A stretch of 37,816 nt of DNA from Xylaria sp. FL1777 (taxonomy: Eukaryota; Ascomycota; Sordariomycetes; Xylariales; Xylariaceae): assembly GCA_022578965.1 (NCBI GenBank), contig MU400782.1, positions 1 through 37,816 of the forward strand, in the 5' to 3' direction. The translations under genes and the position numbers were made by a program. Below are positions 1 through 9,643 of this stretch, in pieces. Every line of letters begins with the position of its first letter. Within the stretch, counting starts at the first letter, position 1. The notes beneath the pieces are model-generated. The model had not been told where the DNA came from. It saw nothing but the letters and a program-made list of their open reading frames with translations, and did no database searches.

Positions 1-1300
1 ATAAAACTATAAAAACTTTAAACTATTAAAGCTTAAAATATAGCTTAAAAAAAAGTTATATTTAAAAAAATAAAACTATAACTATAAATAGTATAGTTAT
101 TAAACTAATTATAAATTATTAAAATATTTAGTTGTTAAATAAACTTAAAAAAACAAAACTTATAAAACTTTAAAACAAAAACAAATAAAATTAAAAGTTA
201 TAAAAAACATTACAAAAAAAGAATTAATAAAAATAAACGAAGTATTTTTATAGCTTAAACTGCTTTAAATATAATAAAACAAAAAAGCATTAATAATTAA
301 CGCAAAAACTAATATATTTTAAAAACTAAAACTAGCAATTTAATTAATTGCTAAAAATTACTACTATAATAAAACTATAATAAAAAATAATAATAATATT
401 TTATGCTTAAAAGATTTAAAACATAATAAAATACTATAAAATTGCTATATAATATATTATTGCTATTAATACTTACTTAATAAATTAAAAAATAATTAGT
501 TTTTTAAATAAATTATAAAAATAAAAATATAGAACTTTTATAAATTAAAATAATTAGTTATAACTATAATTTACTATAAAAATCTATAAAAATTTGCAAT
601 ATTTAAGAAAAATTTTAATTATATTTATAATACTATTTTAAAAAAATGTAAAAATAACTGCTATAAATATTATTAGCTAATTAAAGCATAATTATATTAA
701 AAAATAATTGCTAAAAGTAAAAAAGCTTAAAAACTGCAATTTAAAGCTTAACTAAAAGTAAAAACAAAACAAAATATAATAACATTTAAAATACTAAATA
801 AAACAAGCATTTAAATATTTTATAAAAAAAAATTAAAAAATAAAATAAGCACTTACTAAAAAAACAACAAATAGCTAAAAAAACTAAAGCCTTATATAAA
901 GTTTAATATAATAACTAGCAAAACTAATTTAAAATTAAACTTATATATTAAAAAAAAAAATATAATACTTTAATTAACTTAAAAGCATAAACTAATATAA
1001 TTTTATTTAAAGTAATAAAACAAAATAAAATTTCTTAAAAATATAAACAAAAATCCTAAAAGATTAAAAAATTTAATAAAAATACTTTTAGCTATAATAA
1101 TAATTATATATTTAAAAAAACTAAACTTTTTAATATATTTATATAAAAACACAAAAAACAAATTATATTAAATATTACTAATATATTTAATTATAACATT
1201 ATTTTAAAAATACTATAGTTAAAAACTAGCAACCTTTTGATTTAATAAAAAGCAAAAACTATTAATTAAAAAAGCAAAAAACAAAGCAAAAAAATTAGAA
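1..1300 (+). pseudogene. Unrecognised 5' internal part of the retroelement (gag/protease expected)
   Basis: This AT-rich stretch precedes the reverse transcriptase relic. By position it should derive from gag and protease, but I saw no zinc knuckle and no protease active-site motif that survives mutation. The + strand is rich in A, as in the pol part, which suggests the same coding direction. The assignment rests on position only. Confidence 0.4.
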
Positions 1301-1559
1301 AAATTGCAAAAAAAATTCTAAACAAAATACTAAAAATATATTACAGATTTTATAAACTATTTAAAAAAAAAAAAAAAAAAGAACTTTCTAAATATAGCCT
1401 ATAAAACTACTATATTTTTATTAAGAAAAAATATTAATTAAAGCTTTATTAAATATACTACATAAGCTTAAATAAAACAAACGTTTTATAAAAATACATT
1501 TAAAAAAATTTAGCAAAAGGATTTCTAAAAAAATTTTAGTTATTTGTTAAATATTTTAT

Positions 1560-2280
1560 AGTATTAGTACTTAAAATAAAAAATAAAAAACAACTAATTA
1601 ATAAAAAAAAAAAACTAATATAGCAAATAATAATTAACTATTAATTATTAAACATAATTATTATTACAAATAAATACTTTTTTACTTTATTAATAACTAT
1701 AAAAAAAAACATTAGTTAAGCAGAATAATTTATAGCAGTTAATATTTTAAATAAATATTATGCTATTAAAATAGCTAAAGAAAAAAAATAAAAAACTGCT
1801 ATATAAACAGTATATAAACTATATAAATATATAGTTATGCTATAAGAACTATAAAACGTATTAGCTAGCTTTTAATATATAATAATAATAATTTTACGGA
1901 AGTTTTTAAACAAATTTATATTTATTTACTTAAATAATATTTTAATTTACTTTAAAACATTAAAAAAATATAAAAAACATATAATTTAAGTATTAAAAAC
2001 ACTTAAACAAGCAAAATTATAACTTAACACAAAAAAATATATATAATATATATAAAAAATTAACTTTTTAAGATTTACAATTATTTTAAAACAAATATAG
2101 ATTTAATAATTAAAAATTAACATAGTATAAAATTAGAAAATACCTAATTTAACTACTGTTATAAATATATAACAAGCATTAAAATTTTTAAATTATATTT
2201 AAATATTAATTTAAAACTTTAAAAAAATAACATTTTACTTTATAAAGTATATAAAAAAAAAATACAAAAAAAAATTCTTT
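1560..2280 (+). pseudogene. Reverse transcriptase relic (Ty3/gypsy)
   Basis: The catalytic YxDDxL box is readable at 1927-1944 as YLNNIL. Both Asp codons are now AAT, as expected from G-to-A change of GAT. Just upstream, about 1700-1900, the frame matches the conserved reverse transcriptase segment with the first catalytic Asp (now Asn, followed by ILN) and the WKTA-like block; its Trp codons are now TAA. Downstream, the conserved thumb-side segment with a LNTKK core follows near 2020. Stop codons interrupt the frame many times, so this is a dead copy. Confidence in the domain is high; its edges are approximate. Confidence 0.88.
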
Positions 2281-2289
2281 TTAATTTTA

Positions 2290-2740
2290 AAAAAAGCCTA
2301 AAAAGCTTTTAAAGAACTAAAACTAAAAGTTATTTTTAATTTTATAGTTAAACTATTTAATCTATAGAAAAAAAAAAAGCTAAAAACAAATGCTTTAAAT
2401 AATATAATTATAAAAGTTTTAAAACAACTAAAAAATAACAAAAAATAGCACTTAATAGCTTATTACTTTAAAGCATTATAAAACGTAACATTATAATACT
2501 TTATATATAATAAAAAACTGCTTGCAATTATTATAGCACTTAAAAAGTAAGAACTATTTTTTATAAAAACTATAAAGCTAATTAAAATTTATTTAAATTA
2601 TTAAAACTTAACAAAATTTATAACTACGCAAAAAATTATTAAATAACATAAAAATTAAATAGTTTTTTTTTTTAAATTTAATTTTAAAATATACTATATT
2701 AAAAAAAAAAAAAACATTTAAGCAAACATACTAAGCTAAC
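2290..2740 (+). pseudogene. RNase H relic of the retroelement
   Basis: The frame shows the KAFKELK block that marks the start of the RT-linked RNase H region near 2300. The conserved AYY.KAL segment lies around 2460 and the KLLAIIIALKK helix at about 2510-2550. A YIKKKKN-like segment near 2690-2715 fits the end of the domain, which normally reads as a Pro/Gly/Lys loop before an Ala-Asp-Ala-Leu-Ser box. Several codons are now stops. Order and spacing after the reverse transcriptase fit Ty3/gypsy Pol. Confidence 0.85.
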
Positions 2741-2899
2741 AAAGTTAAAAAAAATTTAAAGTTTTAAAAAAAAACATTTAAGTATTATATTTTTAAAAAA
2801 ATAAAAGCCTAAAAATTAAAATTATACTTAAAAACCTTATAAATATATAGCTATAATAAGCTTATAACTTAAAAAAGTTAGCATAGCTACAAAAATACA

Positions 2900-3700
2900 A
2901 AAAATTAAAAAATAATAAGCTAATATATAAATATAAAGTTTATTTATTAGAATTTTTATAAAACAAGTTTATTAAGAAATTTTACGAATACTTATTATAT
3001 AAATACTAAAAAACAACAAAAATAGTTAAATAACTATAAAAAAAATACAATTTTTTAAAACTATAAAATATAGTTAAATTTATTATAAAAAAGTGCAATA
3101 TTTGTAATAAAGCTAAAATAGCTTAACATAAGCTTTATAAACTGCTATAACTTATATAAATACTTAAATAAACATAGCATACTATTGCTTAAAATTTTAT
3201 TATAGCATTACTTTTATTAACTAATTTAGTTATAAAAGTATAATATAATAAAATATAAATTATTATTAATAAACTTACTAAATATGCTTACTTTTTACTG
3301 TTTAAAAAAAATATAATAGCTAAATAACTTATATATGCTTTTATATACTAATATTTAAATAAGCATAAGCTATTAAAAAAAATTGTTTTAAACTAAAATA
3401 AATTATTTACTTTTAAATTTAAAACTAGTTTTTTTAAACTTATTAGTATTAAACTAAAGTTTTTAACTGCTTACTATTTATAAACAAATAAACAAACAAA
3501 AAAACTAAACTAAATATTAAAACAATATTTATAAAATTATATTAACTATTAATAAAACAATTAAATAAAACTATTATTAATAGTATAAATTTTATATAAT
3601 ATATTAACAAATAAAAATATAAACATATTTTTGCATAAAGCTATTTATAAACAACAAACAATTATTAAAAAACAAAAAAAAACATTAATAAAAGCATTTG
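2900..3700 (+). pseudogene. Integrase relic (HHCC zinc finger plus DDE core)
   Basis: The Cys pair of the integrase zinc finger is intact as CNICNKAK at about 3092-3115. The DDE core follows. The first catalytic Asp is AAT (Asn) at 3193-3195, after a Trp codon turned TAA. The second is AAC (Asn) at 3391-3393, before the KLFTFKF segment. The third, the Glu of the QTERxN box, reads Lys near 3500. All three catalytic positions therefore carry G-to-A changes. The order zinc finger, core, then chromodomain identifies a chromovirus integrase. Confidence 0.87.
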
Positions 3701-4109
3701 CTATTTTAACTATAATACTTTAAGCAAAAACTATTGCAACAAAAATTAAAACGCTACAAGCTAAATTATAACTACGTTTTTAGTTTTTATAATAATAAAT
3801 ATTAATATATTATAACAAAAAACGAACTAAAGAATTAATTTTTAAAAAAAAAAACAAGGTTTACTTGTTATAACAAAAATAAAATGCAAACATTAATATT
3901 TCTTAAATTAAAACAAAATAACTAAGCAATAAATTAAAATTTAAAAAACTTAGCTTTTTTAAAATTAAAAAAATTATTTTACTTACTAACTATAAACTAT
4001 TATTACTAAAAAACATATAAATTTACTTTATTTTTTATATTTCTTTATTAAAACTAGCACTTATTAAAACACTTATTAAAACATAACTAAAAATAAAAAC
4101 AAATTAAAA

Positions 4110-4265
4110 CATTTATAAAGTTAAAAATATATTAAATTTTTATTAAAACAATAATAACATTAAATATTTTATTAAATAAAAAAAATATTTATATACTAAT
4201 AATATTTAAAAACTTAAAAAACACTTAAAAACTGCTAAAATAATTATAAACTAGTTTTACTATTA
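4110..4265 (+). pseudogene. Integrase C-terminal chromodomain relic
   Basis: The frame from about 4110 reads YKVKNILN, then KYFIK with the next Trp codon now TAA, then a Tyr/Thr-Asn-Asn segment, another lost Trp, and a LKHL-like helix start after KL. This is the chromodomain pattern: an acidic-basic start, two aromatic positions, a W.P-type box and a terminal helix. It sits where chromoviruses carry it, at the C-terminus of integrase. Such domains are known to guide integration to heterochromatin. This copy is inactive. Confidence 0.8.
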
Positions 4266-4349
4266 ATATTTTAACTAATTAAAGCTAAAAAAAAAAAATT
4301 ATTTTTAAATAAAACATTTAATATATTTTAATTAAACTTTAAAAAAATA

Positions 4350-4890
4350 ACTAGTAATAGCTATGCTGCTTTAATGCACTATTTTTGTTTTTTAGCTATA
4401 TAGCGCTTTTTTACTTTAATTTACTTAAGCTTTTTTAAACTATTTAAACTATAAGCTATAGTAATAGTTATTTTTTTTTGCTATAGTTTTTTTTGTTGCT
4501 TAAAACAGCAGATTTTTGCACTTATTTTTTTATGCTTTTTTATTAGCAAATTTAATTTATTTTTTAGTTTTTTATGCTAAAAAATAAGCTATTACATTTG
4601 CTTTAAAAACAAACTTTTAGCATTATAATTTGCTTATTTAATTGTAATATATTTAATACATTAATTAGAATTAAATTTTAACATTAAACATTTTATGCTA
4701 TAATAATTGCAGCAAAAGCATAAAGCTATTTTAATTAATTTTAGTTTAATAAAAAAAAGCAAAGCAAAATTTTGTTAAGCTTTTTGTTTAAAATGCAACA
4801 AGCAAAGTTTTTTAAAAACTTTACTAAACATAATAAGCACAAAAAACAAAAAACAAAAAATAAAAGAAAAAAACTTACAAAAAAGAAAAT
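4350..4890. other. AT-rich spacer between pol and LTR, T-rich on the + strand
   Basis: Near 4370 the + strand changes from A-rich to T-rich and stays so to about 4720, after which A-rich sequence returns. No conserved domain is readable in either direction. On the minus strand the stretch gives a Lys-rich frame with many former Trp and Arg positions as stops, which may be a decayed antisense reading frame or part of a second, opposite insertion. Confidence 0.5.
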
Positions 4891-4892
4891 AC

Positions 4893-5448
4893 AGAATTAT
4901 TAAAACAACAATTATAAAAAAAAAACAATAGTATTATAAAATAAGCTAACTAAGCTAGTTAAAAAGCTAAATATAAAAAAAGCATACATAAAAAAAGTTC
5001 TATTTATTAAAAAAATATATATTTAAACTACTATAAAAGTTTAATGCATAAATTTAATAAATTTAAGCGTTAAGTTTATTAAGCTTTAAACTTAATAAAC
5101 TTAAGCGTTAAGTTTATTAAGCTTTAAACTTAAAATAATATAGCGTTAAGTTTATTAAAAAAAATAATATTTATAAATTATTACTACTAGTTCCTTTGTT
5201 TATATAATTATGCACTTTTTATATTTAGTTACTTATTTAGTTCTAGTTCTTTAGCTATTAATTTTTTATAACTGCTAAGCATTAATATATTTATTACTTT
5301 TAAAACCTTTAAAACTTCTATTAATGCATAGTAATAAAAGTACCTTAAAAACCTCCTTAATAAATTACTGTTAAAGATCCTATTATTACTTGCAAATCAA
5401 GACCTCAAGAGCAAACCTGTTATATTAATATATAACAAGTTTGTTATA
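4893..5448 (+). repeat. LTR-like copy 1 (heavily mutated)
   Basis: This segment and the next one begin with the same ATTATTAAAACAACAAT word and share about 230 bp of clearly alignable sequence at their right ends (about 5215-5448 and 5745-5964). Differences are mainly C/T and G/A, as RIP would make. The copy ends in GTTATA where copy 2 has GTTACA, the expected CA end of an LTR. It contains a 38-bp tandem repeat and an imperfect palindrome (arms 5418-5425 and 5430-5437) near its end. Left edge is approximate. Confidence 0.65.
5067..5160. repeat. 38-bp tandem repeat, about 2.4 units, inside LTR copy 1
   Basis: Units start with GCGTTAAGTTTATTAA at 5067, 5105 and 5143, an exact 38-bp period. The third unit is partial. 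Copy 2 of the LTR does not carry this repeat but has a different one at the corresponding place. Confidence 0.85.
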
Positions 5449-5455
5449 TACTTAT

Positions 5456-5964
5456 AAAAAATTATTAAAACAACAATTTTAAAAGAAAAAAAATAGTATT
5501 ATAAAATTAGCATAAAGGTAGCTTTTAAAGCAGCTTAATGCTTTTATATATATTTTGCACTTTTTTTTTTGCTAGCTAAAGCTAAAGTTATATAATAACT
5601 TATTTAGTTTATTAAGCTTACAGTAATTTAAAGCTTACTAAGCTTATAGTAATTTAATGCTTACTAAACTTATAGTAATCTAAAAAGAATTATTACTTTT
5701 TTTACTTTTTTTTTATTTATATAATTATATATTTTCTATATTTAATTACTTATTTAGTTCTAGTTTTTTAGCTATTAATTTCTTATAACTGCTAAGCACT
5801 AATACATTTATTATTTTTAAACCTTTAAGACTTCTATTAATGCACAGTAGTAGAAGTACCCCAAAAACTTCCTTAACGAACTACCATTGAGAATCCTATT
5901 ATTACCTGCAAATCAAGACCCTAAAGGCGAACCCGTTATATTGATGTATAACAGGTCCGTTACA
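5456..5964 (+). repeat. LTR-like copy 2 (less mutated) at the edge of the AT-rich block
   Basis: It is a direct relative of copy 1 and ends GGTCCGTTACA at 5964. Its right third keeps CC, GG and GA dinucleotides that copy 1 has lost, so it is less heavily mutated there. Inside, around 5600-5680, it has three units of an AGCTTAYAGTAATTT-type repeat with a period of roughly 26 bp. Normal composition begins within about 100 bp after its end. Start is approximate because copy 1 and copy 2 abut. Confidence 0.65.
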
Positions 5965-6451
5965 TAAACCTATTATAAGTAGCCATATGTAGCTGTTTAT
6001 ATACAGTAGTTATAGTATAGGATTTATTTTATCTATAACTACTACTACACCAAGATACAACGAGATACAATACAATACAGATTGCCAAGACAGCAGGCAT
6101 TTACTGCTACACTAGCCTTTTCAGCTCCACAAATTGGGCTTAGCGCACTCGGCGCTTTTGTTTACTTATGCAGTTAGGTTCGGCTTACCCTGTCGTCCGC
6201 CAGGTGACCGCCGGGTGACTGCCAGGTGAGAAGCTACACTTATGCAGTGTACCTACCCACCTACTTAGGTACATAACCTGGATCTTGTTTCTACATCAAC
6301 ACATCAACACTGTTGCTCAGTCATCACGGGCTGACTAAAACTTCGACTTCTGCTTGATCTATAATTGCCACCCTGGGTAGCAATAACCATCCCCACATCA
6401 ATTCGTCTTCTCCCCCCCTTCCCCCCCAGTCAACTGGATCATACATCCTCT
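5965..6451 (+). promoter_or_regulatory. Intergenic region and probable 5' leader of CWC24
   Basis: This region links the AT-rich block to the first gene. It holds three near-identical 11-bp units (6199-6230, core GGTGA), a TACCTA/TAGGTA cluster at about 6249-6273, and a pyrimidine-rich stretch just before the ATG at 6452. No gene is seen. An in-frame ATG at 6365 exists, but its extension is Pro/Ile-rich low complexity and looks like leader. Confidence 0.55.
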
Positions 6452-7360
6452 ATGGATTCAACGGTCCCAACTGCGGGAGAGGTAACACCCCTCGCGCCTA
6501 TTCTATTCAAGTCCAGGGGATCGCGTGCAAAAGCAGCCATCCGAAAAAGGCCAGCGCCGTCTACAACGACCTCAGCCGACACACGCCGTTCCGACGACTC
6601 TTCAGACCATTCAGATAGCTCCTCGGACGAAAGACCGTCAGTAGCGAAGCGCAGACGCCGCGACGCTCCGATTATTGCGTCTGCCTCAGCGGACAAGGAA
6701 ACTAAAAACACACATTCCGTTGCTCGTTTCGAAGCCGATCGAAAGGCTCCTCTAACCGACGCGAATGATGCTACGAAGCGCAGCAACTGGTATGATGAGC
6801 CCGCCAAGAAAGATGAGCCCACTAAAAAGGGACCTGTTCGGACCTCGACAAATGTTCGCATAACAACTACAACCGATTTTGCTCCGGATATCTGTAAAGA
6901 TTATCAAAGAAGTGGCTGGTGTGGATTTGGCGATTCTTGCGTCTTTCTCCATGACCGGAGCGACGTGAAACGAGGTTGGCAGCTTGACCGAGAGTGGGAG
7001 ACAGTTTCAAAAGGCAGGAAAGATCTAGGAGGCACTGTGGTCTCAAGCGCTGCCCAGAAGCAGGGCAAGGACAAGGGCCAGGACAACAAGACTGGGCCCA
7101 ACAACGGAGCACAGGACGAGGACGATGATGAGAAAATGCTAGCAAATATACCCTTTGTTTGCATTATTTGCGAGAAACCATACAAATCCCCCGTTATTAC
7201 GAGATGTGGGCACTACTTCTGCGAATCTTGCGCCCTTGGGAGGTACAGGAAGGATCCATCATGCAAGAACTGTGGCGCCGCCACCAACGGCGTGTTTAAT
7301 ACTGCGACTAGATTGGAGAGGTTATTGAAACGAAAAAGAGAGAGTAACATTGATACCTAG
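6452..7360 (+). CDS. CWC24: Pre-mRNA-splicing factor CWC24 (CCCH + RING)
   Basis: This single exon gives 302 residues. CWC24 (human RNF113A) binds the activated spliceosome near the 5' splice site before the first splicing step. The N-terminal third is Ser/Asp/Lys-rich with a KRRRR cluster that could be a nuclear signal. A CCCH zinc finger of C-x8-C-x5-C-x3-H spacing lies at residues 148-167. A C3HC4 RING lies at 237-274 (CIIC, CGHYFC, CKNC). Order and spacing are those of the family, and the length is in the usual range. I chose the ATG at 6452 because the upstream in-frame ATG at 6365 adds only low-complexity sequence. It is the gene nearest to the RIP-mutated block, yet its own codons look normal. 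Confidence 0.93.
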   Translation: MDSTVPTAGEVTPLAPILFKSRGSRAKAAIRKRPAPSTTTSADTRRSDDSSDHSDSSSDERPSVAKRRRRDAPIIASASADKETKNTHSVARFEADRKAPLTDANDATKRSNWYDEPAKKDEPTKKGPVRTSTNVRITTTTDFAPDICKDYQRSGWCGFGDSCVFLHDRSDVKRGWQLDREWETVSKGRKDLGGTVVSSAAQKQGKDKGQDNKTGPNNGAQDEDDDEKMLANIPFVCIICEKPYKSPVITRCGHYFCESCALGRYRKDPSCKNCGAATNGVFNTATRLERLLKRKRESNIDT

Positions 7361-8339
7361 ATACCTAAGCATTCAGAGAAGAAAACTCGGGATGATCGCA
7401 GCATTTATGCCTAGTTGTTGTGCTATATTGTGTGGTATTCTAGAGGAGCCAAGGGGGCAGTATAACGCTGAGCCTTTTGGTTTCAGGTCTATAAGCCACT
7501 GTTATGTATTGTATTATCTTGATCTACCTCGAAGTATCAGGCTACAAATAGCAACAACAAAAACAACACTAGTCATCTTGTATTAGGTACTTACTTAAGT
7601 AACTTGTATGTTTTCGCAAATCCTGCAAACATCAAATCCTGCAAACATATATAATATTTTTGACCTAGACCTTTATTACATTCGTAGAGCTCAAGAAAGT
7701 AGAATTTCTGTTTGGAAGGATAGCTGTTACCTTACGGTACTCATCTAGGTACTTACTTAGGTACCTACTTAAAGTATATACCTATGTACAAAAGCGGGTC
7801 TTGCTCAGGTCGGCTCGGGGTAAAAGCGGCACTGCTCGGTGAAAGTTCCATCGTACCTGGGCGGGTAGGTACATATGTAGTCTACATATTAAACCCCATC
7901 TATCTATGAGGTATCTAGTTCCTGGGTAGTCAGGCAGGGAGCACGTGTTTGGTGCTTTTAAGGTGAACCACAGCCAAACTTGATCTGTATTGGGCATTCT
8001 ATGCGAGAAACCCTTCTCTCATAAACTACATACCTAATACTGTTCTCTCTTCTATGCTCTAGGTCCCATCCCGAGGTCCCGTTCATACTATACAGACATT
8101 ACAAAGACAGCAAAGTACTGTACCCCTCCTTCGTCCAGTATTTCTTGGCATGATGTCTCCCTGCTCTCGTGCAGCCTTATCTCCCTCTGGCTTAGACAGA
8201 CTTGGCGATACTATGTCCTTCGGAAGCCTCAACTAACATGCTCTAATACAGGCTATCTGTAGTACCAATATTGATCAGCGGCTCTTTTCAAGCGAATCAC
8301 ATCTGCACGCTACAGCTTGTCTGAGAAGAGATCGCGAAG
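7361..8339. other. Intergenic region between CWC24 and UBC13
   Basis: About 1 kb without a convincing gene. It holds the CWC24 3' end and UBC13 promoter. Visible features are a perfect 16-bp tandem duplication (7617-7648) and a dense cluster of TAGGTACC/TACCTA words at about 7738-7785 with more near 7865. Short open frames here have no recognisable motif. Confidence 0.5.
7617..7648. repeat. Perfect 16-bp tandem duplication
   Basis: The unit CAAATCCTGCAAACAT is present twice without a gap at 7617-7632 and 7633-7648, downstream of CWC24. Confidence 0.95.
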
Positions 8340-9012
8340 ATGGCCTTGCCAAAGCGCATCGTGAAGGAGACGGAGCGACTCATGACGGAGCCGTACGAGA
8401 CACCTGGCCACCACTTGCTTGCGCAGCGTCGCTAACTGTAGTCTTTTGCTTGTAGCGTTCCTGGTATCAGCGCGGTGCCTCATGAAGACAACCTCCGTTA
8501 CTTCGACGTTGAAATCTACGGCCCATCCGGATCGCCATACGAAGGTAAGCAAACCCCTGCTACACCGGTCTATCTACTCGCAATGTGACGGACGACCCAT
8601 GGTTGACAGACGGCCCGGTGATATTATAGGTGGTATCTTTAAACTCGAGCTATTCCTCACCGATGACTACCCGATGGTCCCGCCTAAGATTCGCTTCCTG
8701 ACGAAGATCTACCATCCCAACGTTGATAAGCTTGGCCGGATCTGCCTAGATGTGCTCAAGAGTAAGTGCTGCAATAAAACAATGGGAAGCTCGCGTTTAG
8801 ACTTTCGGCTGATGCCTCGTTCTCCAGACAACTGGTCACCCGCTCTTCAGATCCGTACAATCCTGCTATCGATCCAAGCGCTGCTCGGCGCACCCAACCC
8901 CGATGATCCGCTGGCCGCCGATGTCGCAAAGAGCTGGAAGGAGGATGAGAACAAGGCCATCGCAACAGCTAGAGACTGGACCAAGAATTACGCCTCTCCG
9001 GCTGCGAAATAG
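8340..9012 (+). CDS. UBC13: Ubiquitin-conjugating enzyme E2, UBC13/UBE2N type
   Basis: Four exons (8340-8392, 8456-8544, 8630-8761, 8828-9012) encode 152 residues, the same length as human UBE2N. With an MMS2-type partner, UBC13 builds Lys63-linked ubiquitin chains in error-free DNA damage tolerance. The first exon starts [14 protein letters not shown]. The HPN box ([17 protein letters not shown]) precedes catalytic Cys86. The NPDDPL segment and the C-terminal helices are complete. Introns have GT/AG ends; intron 1 carries a GCTAAC branch site at 8431-8436. Splicing restores the family sequence with no gap. Without splicing the downstream frame would begin with unrelated residues, so a single-exon reading from 8419 is wrong. 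Confidence 0.97.
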
Positions 9013-9643
9013 GAGAAAGAAAAGAACGACTCTTAAGACGCAAACCAACGAAAACTGAGATTCAGAACCCAAATTTTAGACGGAGGCCGGTCTCAAGTTC
9101 ACTCTACTCCCTTTTACCACAGCTTCTATGCTTTGGGGGAAGGAACATGAAGCGATCGGCGAGGATGCAGCTAAGAGATGACAGGAAGTGTGCTTAAGCG
9201 ATTTCCTTCAATATCATTTATCAGCGCAGGGATCAAGACGGAATTAACCGAATGGAGGAATTGCATGAATGGATGGTCCCCAGGTGTTGGAGGTTTGGTT
9301 TCTTGTTTTCTCTCTTCGGGGCGATCGAGGGCTAGTTTAGAGGGCTCAACGGTGTACAGGAGATTATGAGAACCATTGAATGTGTTTTTGAAACAGTGAT
9401 GCCAAAAACTGACCACCTCCCGTCATCGTCATAGTGGATTGTCCGCGAGCGTGGATATACCATTCTCCCAATGCCAAAAGTATCGACGACTTAGTTGTAG
9501 CAGCACATACGCCTGATGCCATGTCGGTGTAACGTAACGAACAAGAATGAGTAGGGACAGCAAGATTCTCGCGGCCGCGACTCTAGTTTGCATGCCTCCT
9601 CATATCAATACACGATGCACTCATTATACACGAGACTCGCTTC
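9013..9643. other. Convergent 3' region between UBC13 and ETR1
   Basis: The two genes converge here, so the 630 bp should contain both 3' UTRs. I see no coding signal on either strand and no clear hairpin. Confidence 0.5.

Larger units (their letters stand above)
1..5964 (+). mobile_element. RIP-mutated Ty3/gypsy chromovirus relic with LTR-like ends
   Basis: The block is mostly A and T, with stop codons throughout. Reading through the stops in the + direction gives the Pol order of a Ty3/gypsy chromovirus: reverse transcriptase, RNase H, zinc-binding and catalytic parts of integrase, then a chromodomain. Two LTR-like direct copies follow at the right edge. The 5' LTR lies outside the window. 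Gag and protease should fall in about 1-1300, but I could not recognise them. Loss of G and C, with Gln and Trp codons now stops and Asp codons now Asn, is the expected result of fungal RIP. The element cannot encode a working protein. Family assignment is from the order and spacing of conserved motifs; domain borders are approximate. Confidence 0.9.

Noticed and set aside
6365..6451. Longer CWC24 start at the upstream in-frame ATG
   Set aside because: The added 29 residues are low-complexity Pro/Ile/Leu sequence encoded by a pyrimidine-rich leader; no family member is known to me with such an extension.
8419..9012. Unspliced 197-codon reading of the E2 gene
   Set aside because: It begins in intron 1 and runs through introns 2 and 3; the spliced model restores UBC13 end to end.
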